This document shows positions 18,241 to 27,303 of a stretch of DNA of 64,000 bases, piece after piece. Below the pieces are notes generated by a model. The model worked only from the letters and a program-made list of their open reading frames with translations. It was not told where the DNA came from and did not search any database. Within the stretch, counting starts at the first letter, position 1; the number at the start of each line of letters is the position of its first letter. The translations under genes and the position numbers were made by a program. This stretch comes from Phytohabitans flavus (GTDB taxonomy: Bacteria > Actinomycetota > Actinomycetes > Mycobacteriales > Micromonosporaceae), in NCBI RefSeq assembly GCF_011764545.1, contig NZ_AP022870.1, forward strand, positions 8,748,001 through 8,812,000, in the 5' to 3' direction.

Positions 18241-18816
18241 TCTCGACTCCGATCGGCGGGTCCCGCTCGCGTTGAAGATCCTTGTCGCGGGCGGGTTCGG
18301 CGCCGGTAAGTCCACTTTGGTGGGCGCGGTGAGCGAGATCCGGCCCTTGCACACCGAGGAGGTGCTCACCCACGCCGGCGTCGGCACCGACGACCTGGTC
18401 GGCGTGGAGGGCAAGCGCACCACCACGGTGGCGATGGACTTCGGGCGGATCACCATCAACGAGGACCTCCAGGTGTACCTCTTCGGCACACCGGGCAGGA
18501 CCGGTTCTGGTTCCTCTGGGACGAGCTGGCGCACGGCGCGCTCGGCGCGGTGGTACTCGCCGACACCCGCCGGCTGGCCGACAGCTTCCCCTCGGTCGAC
18601 TACTTCGAGCGCCACGGCATCCCGTTCGTCGTGGGGGTCAACTGCTTCGAGGGCGCCCGCCGCTACACCTCGGACGCGGTGCGGCAGGCGCTCGACCTCG
18701 ACCCGGACGTGCCCGTGGTGCTCTGCGACGTACGCCAGCGGCACTCCGGCAAGCTGGTGCTGATCGCGCTCGTCGAGCACGTGGCCGGCTACCACGGGCA
18801 CCCAGTGCCGGCCTGA
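18221..18816 (+). CDS. cvnD: Conservon small GTPase (CvnD-like), frameshifted
   Basis: The P-loop GGFGAGKST lies near residue 25, a Thr-rich switch I (KRTTTVAMDFG) near 65, and the family G3 variant FGTPGQDRF would follow near 90. In this sequence the frame breaks at 18496: one C missing in GGGC-AGG turns GTPGQDRFWF into a shifted reading. With the base restored the protein is about 198 residues, the usual length, ending LVEHVAGYHGHPVPA. It is the last conservon gene and acts as the switch downstream of CvnA-C. The break is probably a sequence error, because both halves are fully conserved in character. Confidence 0.85.
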
Positions 18817-18870
18817 TCCCCGGCCCTGGACCTCTGCGCCGAGCAGCTCCGCCTGCGCGGCGAGGTGACG

Positions 18871-19488
18871 TCAGCCCACCACGACGACGACGTCGAGCCG
18901 CCGCGGTCCGTGCACACCCTCGACCCGGTTTAGCTCGATGTCGCTCGTCGCCGAGGGCCCGGAGATCAGCGTGAGCGGCTGGGTGGGGTCGGCCAGCCGG
19001 GCCAGCGCCTCCGGCACCCCGCCGGCGACCTGTCCGCTGTGGACGACGCAGACGTGGTGGTCGGGCACGAGCGAGAGCGCCCGCCGCCCCTGGTCCGGCC
19101 CGGCGTCGAGGATCAGCGTCCCGGTCCGCGCGACCGCGACGGCACAACCGGTCAATACGGCCACGCCGGGCGCGTCGAGGTCGGCCACCGCGAGCTGCTG
19201 CGGCTCACCGTCCCGCAGGACCCGTCCTTGGTACCCGGAGAGCCATCCCTCGGGCGCTCCGCTCGGCGCCACCACCGTCGAAGCGCCGCTCAGCAGCTCG
19301 GCGACCGTCCCGGCCAGCTCGTCGGGGTTACACCGCCGCACGGTCGCCTTGTAGTCGAGCAGCCGGTCCACGAGCAGCGCCACGAGGTCCTCGGCGCCGT
19401 CGACGGCCAGGTACTCCCTCGGTACGGCCACGGGCACGGCTGGCCGCGCCGCCCGTACCCGCCGCAACACCTCGTCCCGCGCGCTCAT
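18871..19488 (-). CDS. lutC: LUD-domain lactate utilization protein LutC
   Basis: 205 residues of one LUD domain: VVAPSGAPEGWL, then TGCAVAVARTGTLILD and DHHVCVVHSGQV, with SGPSATSDIELNRVEGVHGPR as the conserved end. The start ATG 19488 overlaps the lutB stop (ATGA). With LutA and LutB it forms the iron-sulfur L-lactate oxidation complex that makes pyruvate. The lutABC order and overlaps are canonical. Confidence 0.92.
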   Translation of the reverse strand: MSARDEVLRRVRAARPAVPVAVPREYLAVDGAEDLVALLVDRLLDYKATVRRCNPDELAGTVAELLSGASTVVAPSGAPEGWLSGYQGRVLRDGEPQQLAVADLDAPGVAVLTGCAVAVARTGTLILDAGPDQGRRALSLVPDHHVCVVHSGQVAGGVPEALARLADPTQPLTLISGPSATSDIELNRVEGVHGPRRLDVVVVVG

Positions 19489-20900
19489 GCCTGCCCCCGT
19501 TCCGTGGCCCACCACTCGCGGAAGGTCTGTTTCGCCGGGAGCGGAGCGTCCCGGGTGGAGGTCCACCTGGAGAGGGGCCAGGGCAGGTGGCGCACCGTGC
19601 CGCGGCGGCCGGCCACCCAGCGGACCGGGGCGGCGCCGCGGCGGGCGGCCCGGAGCGCGGCCGTGTACCGGCGGCGGTCTCGCATCGCCCAGGACAGCGC
19701 GCGCATCGCGGCCCGCTCGGCCACCGGGTGCGGGCCGGTCTGTCGCAGGTGGACGAGCACCTCGGGGATGTTGATCTGCACCGGACAGGCGTCGTAGCAG
19801 GCGCCGCAGAGCGTGGAGGCGTACGGCAGCGTGCGGTTGGCGCCCTCGCCGCTCATCTGTGGCGACAGGATCGCGCCGATCGGTCCAGGGTAGACAGAGC
19901 CGTACGCGTGGCCGCCGACCCGCTCGTACACCGGGCAGACGTTGAGGCACGCGGAGCAGCGGATGCACCGCAGCGCCTGCCGCCCTACATCGTCGGCGAG
20001 GGTCTCAGTGCGGCCGTTGTCGACGAGGACGATGTGGACGGTCTGCGGGCCGTCGCCGGGTGTGACGCCGGTCCACAGTGACGTGTACGGGTTCATCCGC
20101 TCGCCCGTCGACGAGCGGGGCAGCAGCTGGAGGAAGACCTCAAGGTCGCGGAACGTGGGCAGGATCTTCTCGATGCCGACCACCGAGATGAGCGTCTCGG
20201 GGAGGGTGAGGCACATCCGGCCGTTTCCCTCGGACTCGACCACGACGAGCGCGCCGGACTCGGCGACCGCGAAGTTGGCTCCCGAGATCCCGACCCGCGC
20301 GGAGAGGAACTTCGCCCGCAGGTGCCGCCGGGCGGCCTCGGCGAGTGCGGGCGGGTCGTCGGTGAGGGCGGAGAGGCCGTTGCGGGTGAAGATCTCGCGG
20401 ATCTGGGAGCGGTTGTAGTGGATCGCCGGCACCAGGATGTGCGAGGGCGTGTCGTCGGCGAGCTGGACGATCAGCTCGGCCAGGTCCGTCTCCACCGCGT
20501 CGATGCCGGCCGCCTCGAGCGCCTCGTTGAGGCCGATCTCCTGGGTGGCCATCGACTTCACCTTGACCACCTCGGTGGCGCCGGTGTCGCGGACGAGCTG
20601 GGTGACCACCGCGCAGGCCTCGGCCGCGTCGCGGGCCCAGTGCACGGTGGCGCCGGCCGCGGTGGCCGTCGCCTCGAACTCTTCAAGCAGCTCGGGCAGG
20701 CGGCTGAGCACGTCGTCCTTGATGGCGGCGCCGGACTGGCGCAGCGCCTCCCAGTCAGGCACCTCGCCGACGACCCGCAGCCGCTTGTCGCGGATCGTGT
20801 GGGTGGCCTTGCGCAGGTTGGCGCGCAACTGCGCGTCGCCCAGCTCCTCGCGGGCCGCGGCGGGAAACGGCCGCCGCGCGACGATGTTGCCGCCGCTCAT
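19485..20900 (-). CDS. lutB: Iron-sulfur lactate utilization protein LutB
   Basis: 471 residues. An N-terminal LUD-like domain contains VVKVKSMATQEIGLNEAL and GANFAVAESGALVVVESEGNGR. A ferredoxin-like domain with two 4Fe-4S motifs, CIRCSACLNVCP near 305 and CGACYDACP near 355, comes next, then a basic C-terminal tail. ATG 20900 overlaps the lutA stop as ATGA. It is the electron-transfer subunit of the LutABC L-lactate oxidase complex. Confidence 0.93.
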   Translation of the reverse strand: MSGGNIVARRPFPAAAREELGDAQLRANLRKATHTIRDKRLRVVGEVPDWEALRQSGAAIKDDVLSRLPELLEEFEATATAAGATVHWARDAAEACAVVTQLVRDTGATEVVKVKSMATQEIGLNEALEAAGIDAVETDLAELIVQLADDTPSHILVPAIHYNRSQIREIFTRNGLSALTDDPPALAEAARRHLRAKFLSARVGISGANFAVAESGALVVVESEGNGRMCLTLPETLISVVGIEKILPTFRDLEVFLQLLPRSSTGERMNPYTSLWTGVTPGDGPQTVHIVLVDNGRTETLADDVGRQALRCIRCSACLNVCPVYERVGGHAYGSVYPGPIGAILSPQMSGEGANRTLPYASTLCGACYDACPVQINIPEVLVHLRQTGPHPVAERAAMRALSWAMRDRRRYTAALRAARRGAAPVRWVAGRRGTVRHLPWPLSRWTSTRDAPLPAKQTFREWWATERGQA

Positions 20901-21598
20901 GAGGTCGCCGCCAGGATCTCGGCGTAGTGGATCGCCTTGGCCGGGCCGCTGGTGCGGGAGAGGCCGCCGCCGATGTGGGCGAGGCAGGAGTTGTCGACCG
21001 CGGCCACGTACTCGGCGCCGGTGTCCACGATGGACCGGCACTTGTCGGCGAGCATGGCCCCGGAGACACCCGCGTTCTTGACGGAGAACGTGCCGCCGAA
21101 GCCACAGCACTCCTCCGCGCCGGGCAGGTCGAGCAGCTCCAGGTCGCGGACCGACTCCAGCAGCCGCCGTGGCCGGTCGCCCAGGTGCAGCAGCCGCAGG
21201 CCGTGGCAGGTCGGGTGGTACGTCACCCGGTGCGGGAACGTCGCGCCGACGTCGGTCACGCCGAGCACGTCGACGAGCAGCTCGGAGAGCTCGTACGTGC
21301 GGGCGACCACCTCAGTCGCGTCCGGCACCAGCTTCGGGTACCAGTCGCGGACCATCGCCACGCAGGAGCCGGAGGGGCCGACCACCGCGTCGTACCCGTC
21401 GAAGGTCTTGACGAAGTTGGCCACCAGCGGCAGCGCCTCCTCGCGGTAGCCGCTGTTGGCGTGCATCTGGCCGCAGCAGCCCTGCTCGACCGGAAACTCC
21501 ACGGTGTGGCCGAGCCGCTCCAGCACCTGGACGACCGCGCGGCCGGTACCCGGGAAGACAAGGTCGTTGACGCACGTCACGAAGAGCGCGACTTTCAT
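20897..21598 (-). CDS. lutA: Lactate utilization protein LutA (CCG-domain subunit)
   Basis: 233 residues with two CCG-type cysteine-rich motifs. The first is VEQGCCGQMHANSG near 40 and the second is EECCGFGGTFSVKN near 165, the sites of an unusual Fe-S cluster in this family. YHPTCHGLR lies before the second. The start ATG 21598 appears to overlap the true stop of the GntR gene. It acts with LutB and LutC in L-lactate oxidation. Confidence 0.93.
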   Translation of the reverse strand: MKVALFVTCVNDLVFPGTGRAVVQVLERLGHTVEFPVEQGCCGQMHANSGYREEALPLVANFVKTFDGYDAVVGPSGSCVAMVRDWYPKLVPDATEVVARTYELSELLVDVLGVTDVGATFPHRVTYHPTCHGLRLLHLGDRPRRLLESVRDLELLDLPGAEECCGFGGTFSVKNAGVSGAMLADKCRSIVDTGAEYVAAVDNSCLAHIGGGLSRTSGPAKAIHYAEILAATS

Positions 21599-22271
21599 GT
21601 GGTCCCCGAAGGTCGGGCCTGTCGAAGTAGGGGAGATGTCGCTCCCGGGCGGCGGTGATGTGCGCCCGCATGGCCGTGGCCGCGCCGTCCGGGTCCCGGG
21701 CGGCGATCGCATCGACCACGCGGTGGTGCTCCCGCGCGCTGATCCCGTAGTGGGCCGGGGGGAAGTGCAGGCGGAAGAGGTGCAGGTGCGGGCGGAGCCG
21801 GACCACGGCCTCGTGGAGCATCCGGTTGCCGGAGAGCTCCGCGAGAAGGTTGTGGAAGCGGGCGTCCTGCGCGGTGAAGGCGGCGATCCCCGCGTACCCC
21901 TCGGTGTCGGGCTGCGGGTACGGGAGGTCGGCCTCCGTGCGGAGGCGGTCCACATCCGGCGCCGCGGCCACCGAGGCGGTCCGGCTGGCCGCCGGCGGCT
22001 CCAGGATGAGCCGCATCTCGACCAGCTCCTCGAACTCCTCGCGGGTGAGCAGCGGGGCGGCCGTGTATCCGGCCAGGGGGCGCTTGCGGACCAGCCCGTC
22101 GGCCTCCAGTCGGGCGAGCGCCTCGCGGACGGGCGTGGGCGAGACCTCGAGCTGGCGGGCGAGGGCGTCGATGTTGATCCGGGCACCGGGCGCGACGGCG
22201 TGATCCATGATCAGCGCTTGCACCGAGTCGTACACGTCCTCGGTGAGCGTCAGTCGCCGCGCCGGCCGCAT
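21595..22271 (-). CDS. GntR-family (FadR subfamily) regulator of the lut operon, probably frameshifted
   Basis: An N-terminal winged helix-turn-helix (LARQLEVSPTPVREALARLEADGLV, residues about 38-62, shown here in parts) is followed by an all-helical FCD effector domain with FHNLLAELSGN and REHHRVVDAI. Read literally, the frame runs on through lutA without a natural end. If one base is missing in the GGG run at 21614-21616, the gene ends in TGA overlapping the lutA ATG, the same 4-nt junction as lutA-lutB and lutB-lutC. I annotate that end (about 225 residues), which is an inference. It probably senses lactate and represses its own operon. ATG 22271 is preferred; GTG 22280 is possible. Confidence 0.78.
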
Positions 22272-22286
22272 CGTCGCCACGATCCT

Positions 22287-22297
22287 GTATCCTATAC
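22287..22297. promoter_or_regulatory. GntR-type operator and -10 region of the lut operon
   Basis: GTAT-CCT-ATAC is a short palindrome, 16 bp upstream of the regulator ATG and in the gap shared with the divergent lactonase gene. On the minus strand it contains TATAGGAT, a plausible -10. Position and symmetry suit autoregulation by the FadR-type repressor. Confidence 0.4.
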
Positions 22298-22346
22298 GAT
22301 GCGTGAGCGCTAGATCAACCGGTGGCGGTCTGGTTGGATTCATGGC

Positions 22347-23387
22347 GTGACCGGACTCCTCTACATCGGGTGTTACACGCCAGAGTCGGGCGGGGAGGGC
22401 GCCGGCATCACCGCCGTGCGGCGCGACCCGGCGACCGGCCGCCTCGACTCGCTCGGCGTGGTGGCTCGTACGCCGTCACCCTCGTTCCTCGCCTGGCACC
22501 CGGCGCTCCCGGTGCTGTACGCGGTCAACGAGCTCGAAGATGGTGGCGTCAGCGCCTGGGCGGTCGACGGGGAGACCGACCTGCGCCCGCTGGGGCAGGG
22601 CTCGACCGGCGGCCTCCACCCGTGCCACCTCGCCGTCGTGCCCGGCGGGGGCTACCTCGTGAGCGCCAACTACTCGAGCGGGAGCGTGTCCGTGCACCGG
22701 CTCGGCGAGGACGGCGCGCTGGGCGAGCGGACCGACCTGCTCGTGCACGAGGGCACCGGCCCCAATCCCGACCGGCAGGAGCGGGCGCACGCGCACATGG
22801 TGTCGCCCAACCCCGGCGGTGGCGCGATCCTCGCCGTCGACCTGGGCGTCGACGCGGTGTACCGGTACGAGCTGGAGGCCGCCACCGGCCGCCTCGTGCC
22901 GCTCGGGTCGCGGGTCCAGGTGCACGCCGGCTCGGGTCCGAGGCACCTCGCCCGGCACCCGGACGGCCGGAGCGCGTACCTGGTGGGCGAGCTCGACGCG
23001 ACCGTGACCGCGTACGACCTCGACGGCCCGGCCGGCGGGCTGCAGGAGCGGGGCCGCGTGGCCACCACCCGGTTCACCGGCGCGGAGCCCTCCGAGATCG
23101 CGGTACGTGCCGACGGTCGCTTCCTCTACGTCGCCAACCGCGGCCCCAACACGGTCACCGCGTTCGGGCTCGACGGGGACGTGCCTTCGTACGTCGCCGA
23201 GATCCCCACCGGTGGCACCTGGCCACGGCACATCGCGTTGGTGGGCGAGCACCTGTACGTGGCAAACCAGCGCTCGCACTCCGTGGTCGGCTTCCATGTC
23301 GACGTGGAGTCGGGCGTGCCGCAGGAGCCGGGCGACGTACTCGAACTGCCGAGCCCCACGTGCGTTCTGCCCGCTAAGTCCTTGTAG
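22347..23387 (+). CDS. Lactonase family beta-propeller protein (6-phosphogluconolactonase-like)
   Basis: 346 residues of repeating beta-blade signatures: LYIGCYTPESGG, LYAVNELEDGG, YLVSANYSSGSVSVH, AHAHMVSPN, FLYVANRGPNTVTAF and LYVANQRSHSVVGF. Together these define the Pgl-type seven-bladed propeller family. Members hydrolyse sugar lactones such as 6-phosphogluconolactone, but many are unassigned. GTG 22347 lies 75 bp from the divergent gntR-lut operon, so the two may share regulation. There is no signal peptide. Confidence 0.85.
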   Translation: MTGLLYIGCYTPESGGEGAGITAVRRDPATGRLDSLGVVARTPSPSFLAWHPALPVLYAVNELEDGGVSAWAVDGETDLRPLGQGSTGGLHPCHLAVVPGGGYLVSANYSSGSVSVHRLGEDGALGERTDLLVHEGTGPNPDRQERAHAHMVSPNPGGGAILAVDLGVDAVYRYELEAATGRLVPLGSRVQVHAGSGPRHLARHPDGRSAYLVGELDATVTAYDLDGPAGGLQERGRVATTRFTGAEPSEIAVRADGRFLYVANRGPNTVTAFGLDGDVPSYVAEIPTGGTWPRHIALVGEHLYVANQRSHSVVGFHVDVESGVPQEPGDVLELPSPTCVLPAKSL

Positions 23388-23569
23388 GCCAATATCGCGA
23401 ATTAGATGGTCCTATTGAACGGTCGGAGAATGCTCCCGTTATATGAGGGATTCTCGGAACAGTCTGGCGCTATACAACTACGCCACGTGACCGAATATCA
23501 GCCGTCAGGTCGCTGATCTGTAACTTTCGGCCGAACGCACCTTGGCAATGCGCACGAAGCGTCAGCAGT

Positions 23570-25338
23570 ATGGGGACCGTGCCAGGCCGCCACCGGATGC
23601 ATAGCAGTTATCGCGGAGCAGGCGCCATCGTCGTTGCGGTGGCGCTTCTCGTCGTTGTGGGTGGCTCCTGGTTCGGTTATCGGGAGCTCGCCGGTTCCCG
23701 CTGCACCGGCGAGGTCAAGCTTTCCGTGGCCGCCGCACCCGAGATCGCACCCGCTGTGCGTTCCACCTTGGAGAGTTGGCGCGCGGACGGCGGCTCGGCC
23801 GACGGCACATGTGTCGCGGCCGACGTCAGCGAGGTCAACTCGGTCGACATGGCCGCCGTGATCGCCGGGCAGCACAACGTCGGCCTGGCCGGCGTCGGCA
23901 GCGCCAACGGCACGCTCGAAGCGCCCGACGTGTGGCTGCCCGACTCCTCGACCTGGCTGGTGCGGCTCAGGACGCTGGCGTCCGGCTTCACGCCCACCGA
24001 CGGTGGCTCGGTCGCGCGCAGCCCGGTCGTCGCCGCGATGCCGGAGCCGCTCGCCGAAAGCCTCGGCTGGCCGGACAAGAAGGTGGGCTGGGCCGACCTG
24101 CTCAAGCAGATCACCACCGGCACCGGCCTGCGCACCGGGATCGTCGAGCCCACCCGCGACGCCGCGGGCCTGTCCGGGCTGCTCTCGCTTGGCGCGGCGG
24201 CGTCCACCGCGGGGGCAACGCGCAGCAGGCGCAGACCGCGGCCCTGCGTTCGCTGGCGCTCGGCCGCTCGGCGCTCCGCGACGACCTCGTGGCCAAGTTC
24301 CCGCAGGCCGCCGACGCCGCCTCGCTCGCCTCCGGGCTCAACGTGGCGCCGCTGTCGGAGGAAGACGTCATCGCGTACAACGCGAAGAAGCCGCCGGTGC
24401 CGCTGGCCGCGCTCTACGTCGAGCCGACGCCGACGCCGCTCGACTACCCGTTCGCGATCATGCCGGGCCTGGACCCGGCCAAGACGGCGGCAGCCCAGGC
24501 GGTGCACGAGGCGCTCGACACCGCGGGGTTCCGCGACCTGCTCGGCGAGCAGGGCCTCCGCTCGCCGGACGGCACCTGGGGCGCTGGCTTCTCGGCGCCC
24601 ACCGGCGCACCGAGCCCGGCCGGCGGTCCGCCGTCCGCGACGCCCAACGCCGGCGGCAAGGCGGCCGGCGACTTCGACCCGGTGACGCTCGACCGCTCGC
24701 TGGCCACCTGGACCGCGGTCACCGCGCCCGGCCGCATGCTGGCCGTCATGGACGTCTCCGGCTCGATGCTCGAACGGGTGCCCGAGGCCGACAACGCCAC
24801 CCGGATGGCGGTGACGCTCTCCGCGGCCCAGGCCGGGCTCAACCTCTTCGACGACTCGTGGGCGCTTGGGCTGTGGACGTTCTCCACCGCGCTCGACGGC
24901 AGCAAGGACTGGCGCGAGCTGGTGCCGATCGGGCCCCTGAGCAGCAACCGGTCGCAGGCGCTCGGCGCGCTCCGGTCGATCACGCCGAAGGCGGACGGCG
25001 ACACCGGGCTGTACGACACGATGCTCGCCGCGTACAAGGAGGTCCAGGACGGCTGGGCGGCCGACCGGGTCAACTCGATCGTGCTGTTCACCGACGGCAA
25101 GAACGACGACGCCAACGGGATCAGCGAGCAGGACCTGCTGGCCCAGCTGAAGCAGCTCGCCGACACCCGGCGGCCGGTACAGGTGATCATCCTGGGCATC
25201 GGTGACGGGGTCGACGAGGCCCAGCTCAAGCGGATCACCGACGTCACCGGCGGCGGCGTGTTCGTCACAAAGGACCCGACGAAGATCGGCGACATCTTCC
25301 TCAAGGCGCTCGCGCTGCGGCCTGCGGCACCCCGCTGA
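23570..25338 (+). CDS. Membrane-anchored substrate-binding/VWA-domain protein, frameshifted
   Basis: An uncleaved-looking N-terminal membrane helix (about residues 17-37) is followed by an extracytoplasmic solute-binding-like domain (VKLSVAAAPEIAPAV and later GLRTGIVEPTRDAAGL). A Pro/Ala linker comes next, then a VWA domain with an intact MIDAS start DVSGSM near residue 400, DTGLYD as the distal ligand and LFTDGKND. The frame breaks in the G run 24211-24215, and one extra G joins the halves into about 589 residues. This SBP-VWA fusion is widespread in actinobacteria, but its ligand is unknown to me. It has no transporter partner here, so it probably acts as an adhesion or sensing protein. ATG 23570 is the best start. 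Confidence 0.78.
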
Positions 25339-25552
25339 CCAGCAGCTATGCGTGATGTAGGCAAATGACTACCTCGCGTACATGTACGTTCGGGTGGTTG
25401 AGCGCAATGAACTGACAGTTTTTTGTCGGAAGCCCTTACGAGATGCCGCCGTAGGTCAAGATGTCCTGGTGCTCTGGCGTCGCCGGCCCCGAACTTGGGT
25501 CCGGCGCTTGCCGTTCGGGGCACAGTCGACTTGACAAGCTGGGGGAGGGCTG

Positions 25553-27054
25553 GTGACGTCGGCGACTCTCCTGACGCGTGCGGTGGGGGTACCGAACGCG
25601 GCGGAAGCGACGGGTCCACTGCTGCGCGCGCGCCTGCGCATGTACGAGCGGGCGTTGATGGTGCTCGATCTCACCATCATCTCGCTGGCGGTGCTCGCGG
25701 GTTACTTCGGACGGTTCAACTGGGTGGTGGAGCCGTTCGGCGGCGGTGAGCCAGTCGGCTCGCAGATCCCCTATCCGGTGGTCGGGCCGGGCCTCGTGCT
25801 GGTCTGGCTCGCCTTCCTGAAGGTGACGCGCTGCTACGACGACCGCGTGTTGGGGCACGGCGCGGACGAGTACCGGCGGGTCACCTCGGCGAGCCTCCGG
25901 CTGGCCGGCGCGATCGCGATCTTCGGGTACGTGGCAAACGTCGGTGTCGCCCGGGCTTCCTGGCCCTGACGTTCGCGAGCGGCATCGTGGGCCTCGTCGG
26001 CGGGCGGTACGTGGCCCGCAAGTGGCTGCACCGCGCCCGCGCCCGGGGCGCCGGCTGGTCCCGCCGGGTGCTGGTGGTCGGCGACGCCCCGCACGTGCTG
26101 GAGCTTGTGCACACGCTGCGCCGCGAGCCCTACGCGGGCTACCGCGTGGTCGGCGCCTGCATCCCGGACGCGCTGCTCGCACCGGTACCGCAGCGGCTTG
26201 GCGACGTGCCTGTGGTGGGTTCGTTCCGCAGCATCCTCGAGTCGGCCCGCGCGGCCAGCGTGGACACTGTCGCGGTGACCGCCTCGGGCGAGCTGACCGC
26301 CGCCCGGCTGCGCCGGCTCGGCTGGCAGATGGAGGGCACCGGCATCGACCTGGTGCTCGCGCCCGCGCTCACCGACGTCGCCGGCCCGCGCATCCACACT
26401 CGACCGGTCGCGGGGCTGCCGCTGATCCACGTCGAGGCGCCCGAATTCATGGGCACCCGCAAGATCGTCAAGGGCTTCGTCGACAGGTTCACCGCGATCG
26501 TCGGGCTGACGCTCGCACTGCCGGTGCTGACCGTGATCGCCATCGCCATCAAGCTGGACACGAAGGGGCCGGTCATCTTCCGGCAGATCCGGGTTGGGCA
26601 GGGCGGTCGCGAGTTCGGCGTCTACAAGTTCCGCACGATGGTGGTCAACGCCGACGAGATGCTGGCCAAGCTTGCCGCCCGCAACGAGCACGACGGCCTG
26701 CTCTTCAAGATGCGCAAGGACCCGCGGGTCACCAGGGTGGGGCGGATCCTGCGCAAGTACTCGTTGGACGAGCTACCCCAGCTGATCAACGTGCTGGTCG
26801 GCCACATGAGCCTGGTCGGGCCACGCCCGCCGCTGCCCTCGGAGGTCGCGCGGTACGACGGCGACATCGCCCGCCGCCTCCTGGTCAAGCCCGGCATCAC
26901 CGGCCTGTGGCAGGTCAGCGGCCGCTCCGATCTGTCCTGGGAGGACGGTCTGCGGCTCGACCTGTACTACGTCGAAAACTGGTCGCTCGCCGCCGACGTC
27001 GTGATCATGTGGAAGACGATCGGCGCCGTCATGGCCAGCCGAGGGGCGTACTAG
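25553..27054 (+). CDS. Polyprenyl-phosphate sugar phosphotransferase (WbaP/CpsE type), frameshifted
   Basis: The N-terminal half has several membrane helices and a CoA-binding-like Rossmann part (RVLVVGDAPHVLELV). The C-terminal half is the bacterial sugar transferase domain: a reentrant helix at FVDRFTAIVGLTLALPVLT, then KFRTMVVNADE, KYSLDELPQL, MSLVGPRPPLP and PGITGLWQVSGRS. It starts exopolysaccharide or glycan assembly by moving a sugar-1-phosphate onto undecaprenyl phosphate. The frame breaks in GGG 25953-25955, and one extra G gives about 500 residues. GTG 25553 follows GGGGGAGGG. No glycosyltransferases follow, so the glycan cluster is elsewhere. An 8-bp inverted repeat (25487-25494 with 25513-25520) lies in its leader. 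Confidence 0.85.
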
Positions 27055-27303
27055 CGGGCTGGTCGGTTGGCATACGGGAGGAGCTGTGGAGCCGGCCCCC
27101 TGCCGGTCAGTTTCCAAGACAAAAGATCTGAGCTACCGCGTTGCCTGCCAACGCCCGCGGGCGCGATGGGCTTTGTCGCCATGCAGGGCGAGGCCGCGGG
27201 GACACAACGGCTCGCGTTGGTCGTGAAGCGCGGAGGGTGAGGCCGCGGGAGCGACGGTCCGGACCACAACGGAGATCGCGGTAGCTCAAATTTTCATCGT
27301 GGG

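Noticed and set aside
27051..27303. Possible small minus-strand gene between the sugar transferase and the ROK repressor
   Set aside because: The 72-codon frame has shadow-like composition and no ribosome site. The gap only shows a GAGGCCGCGGG word repeated twice.
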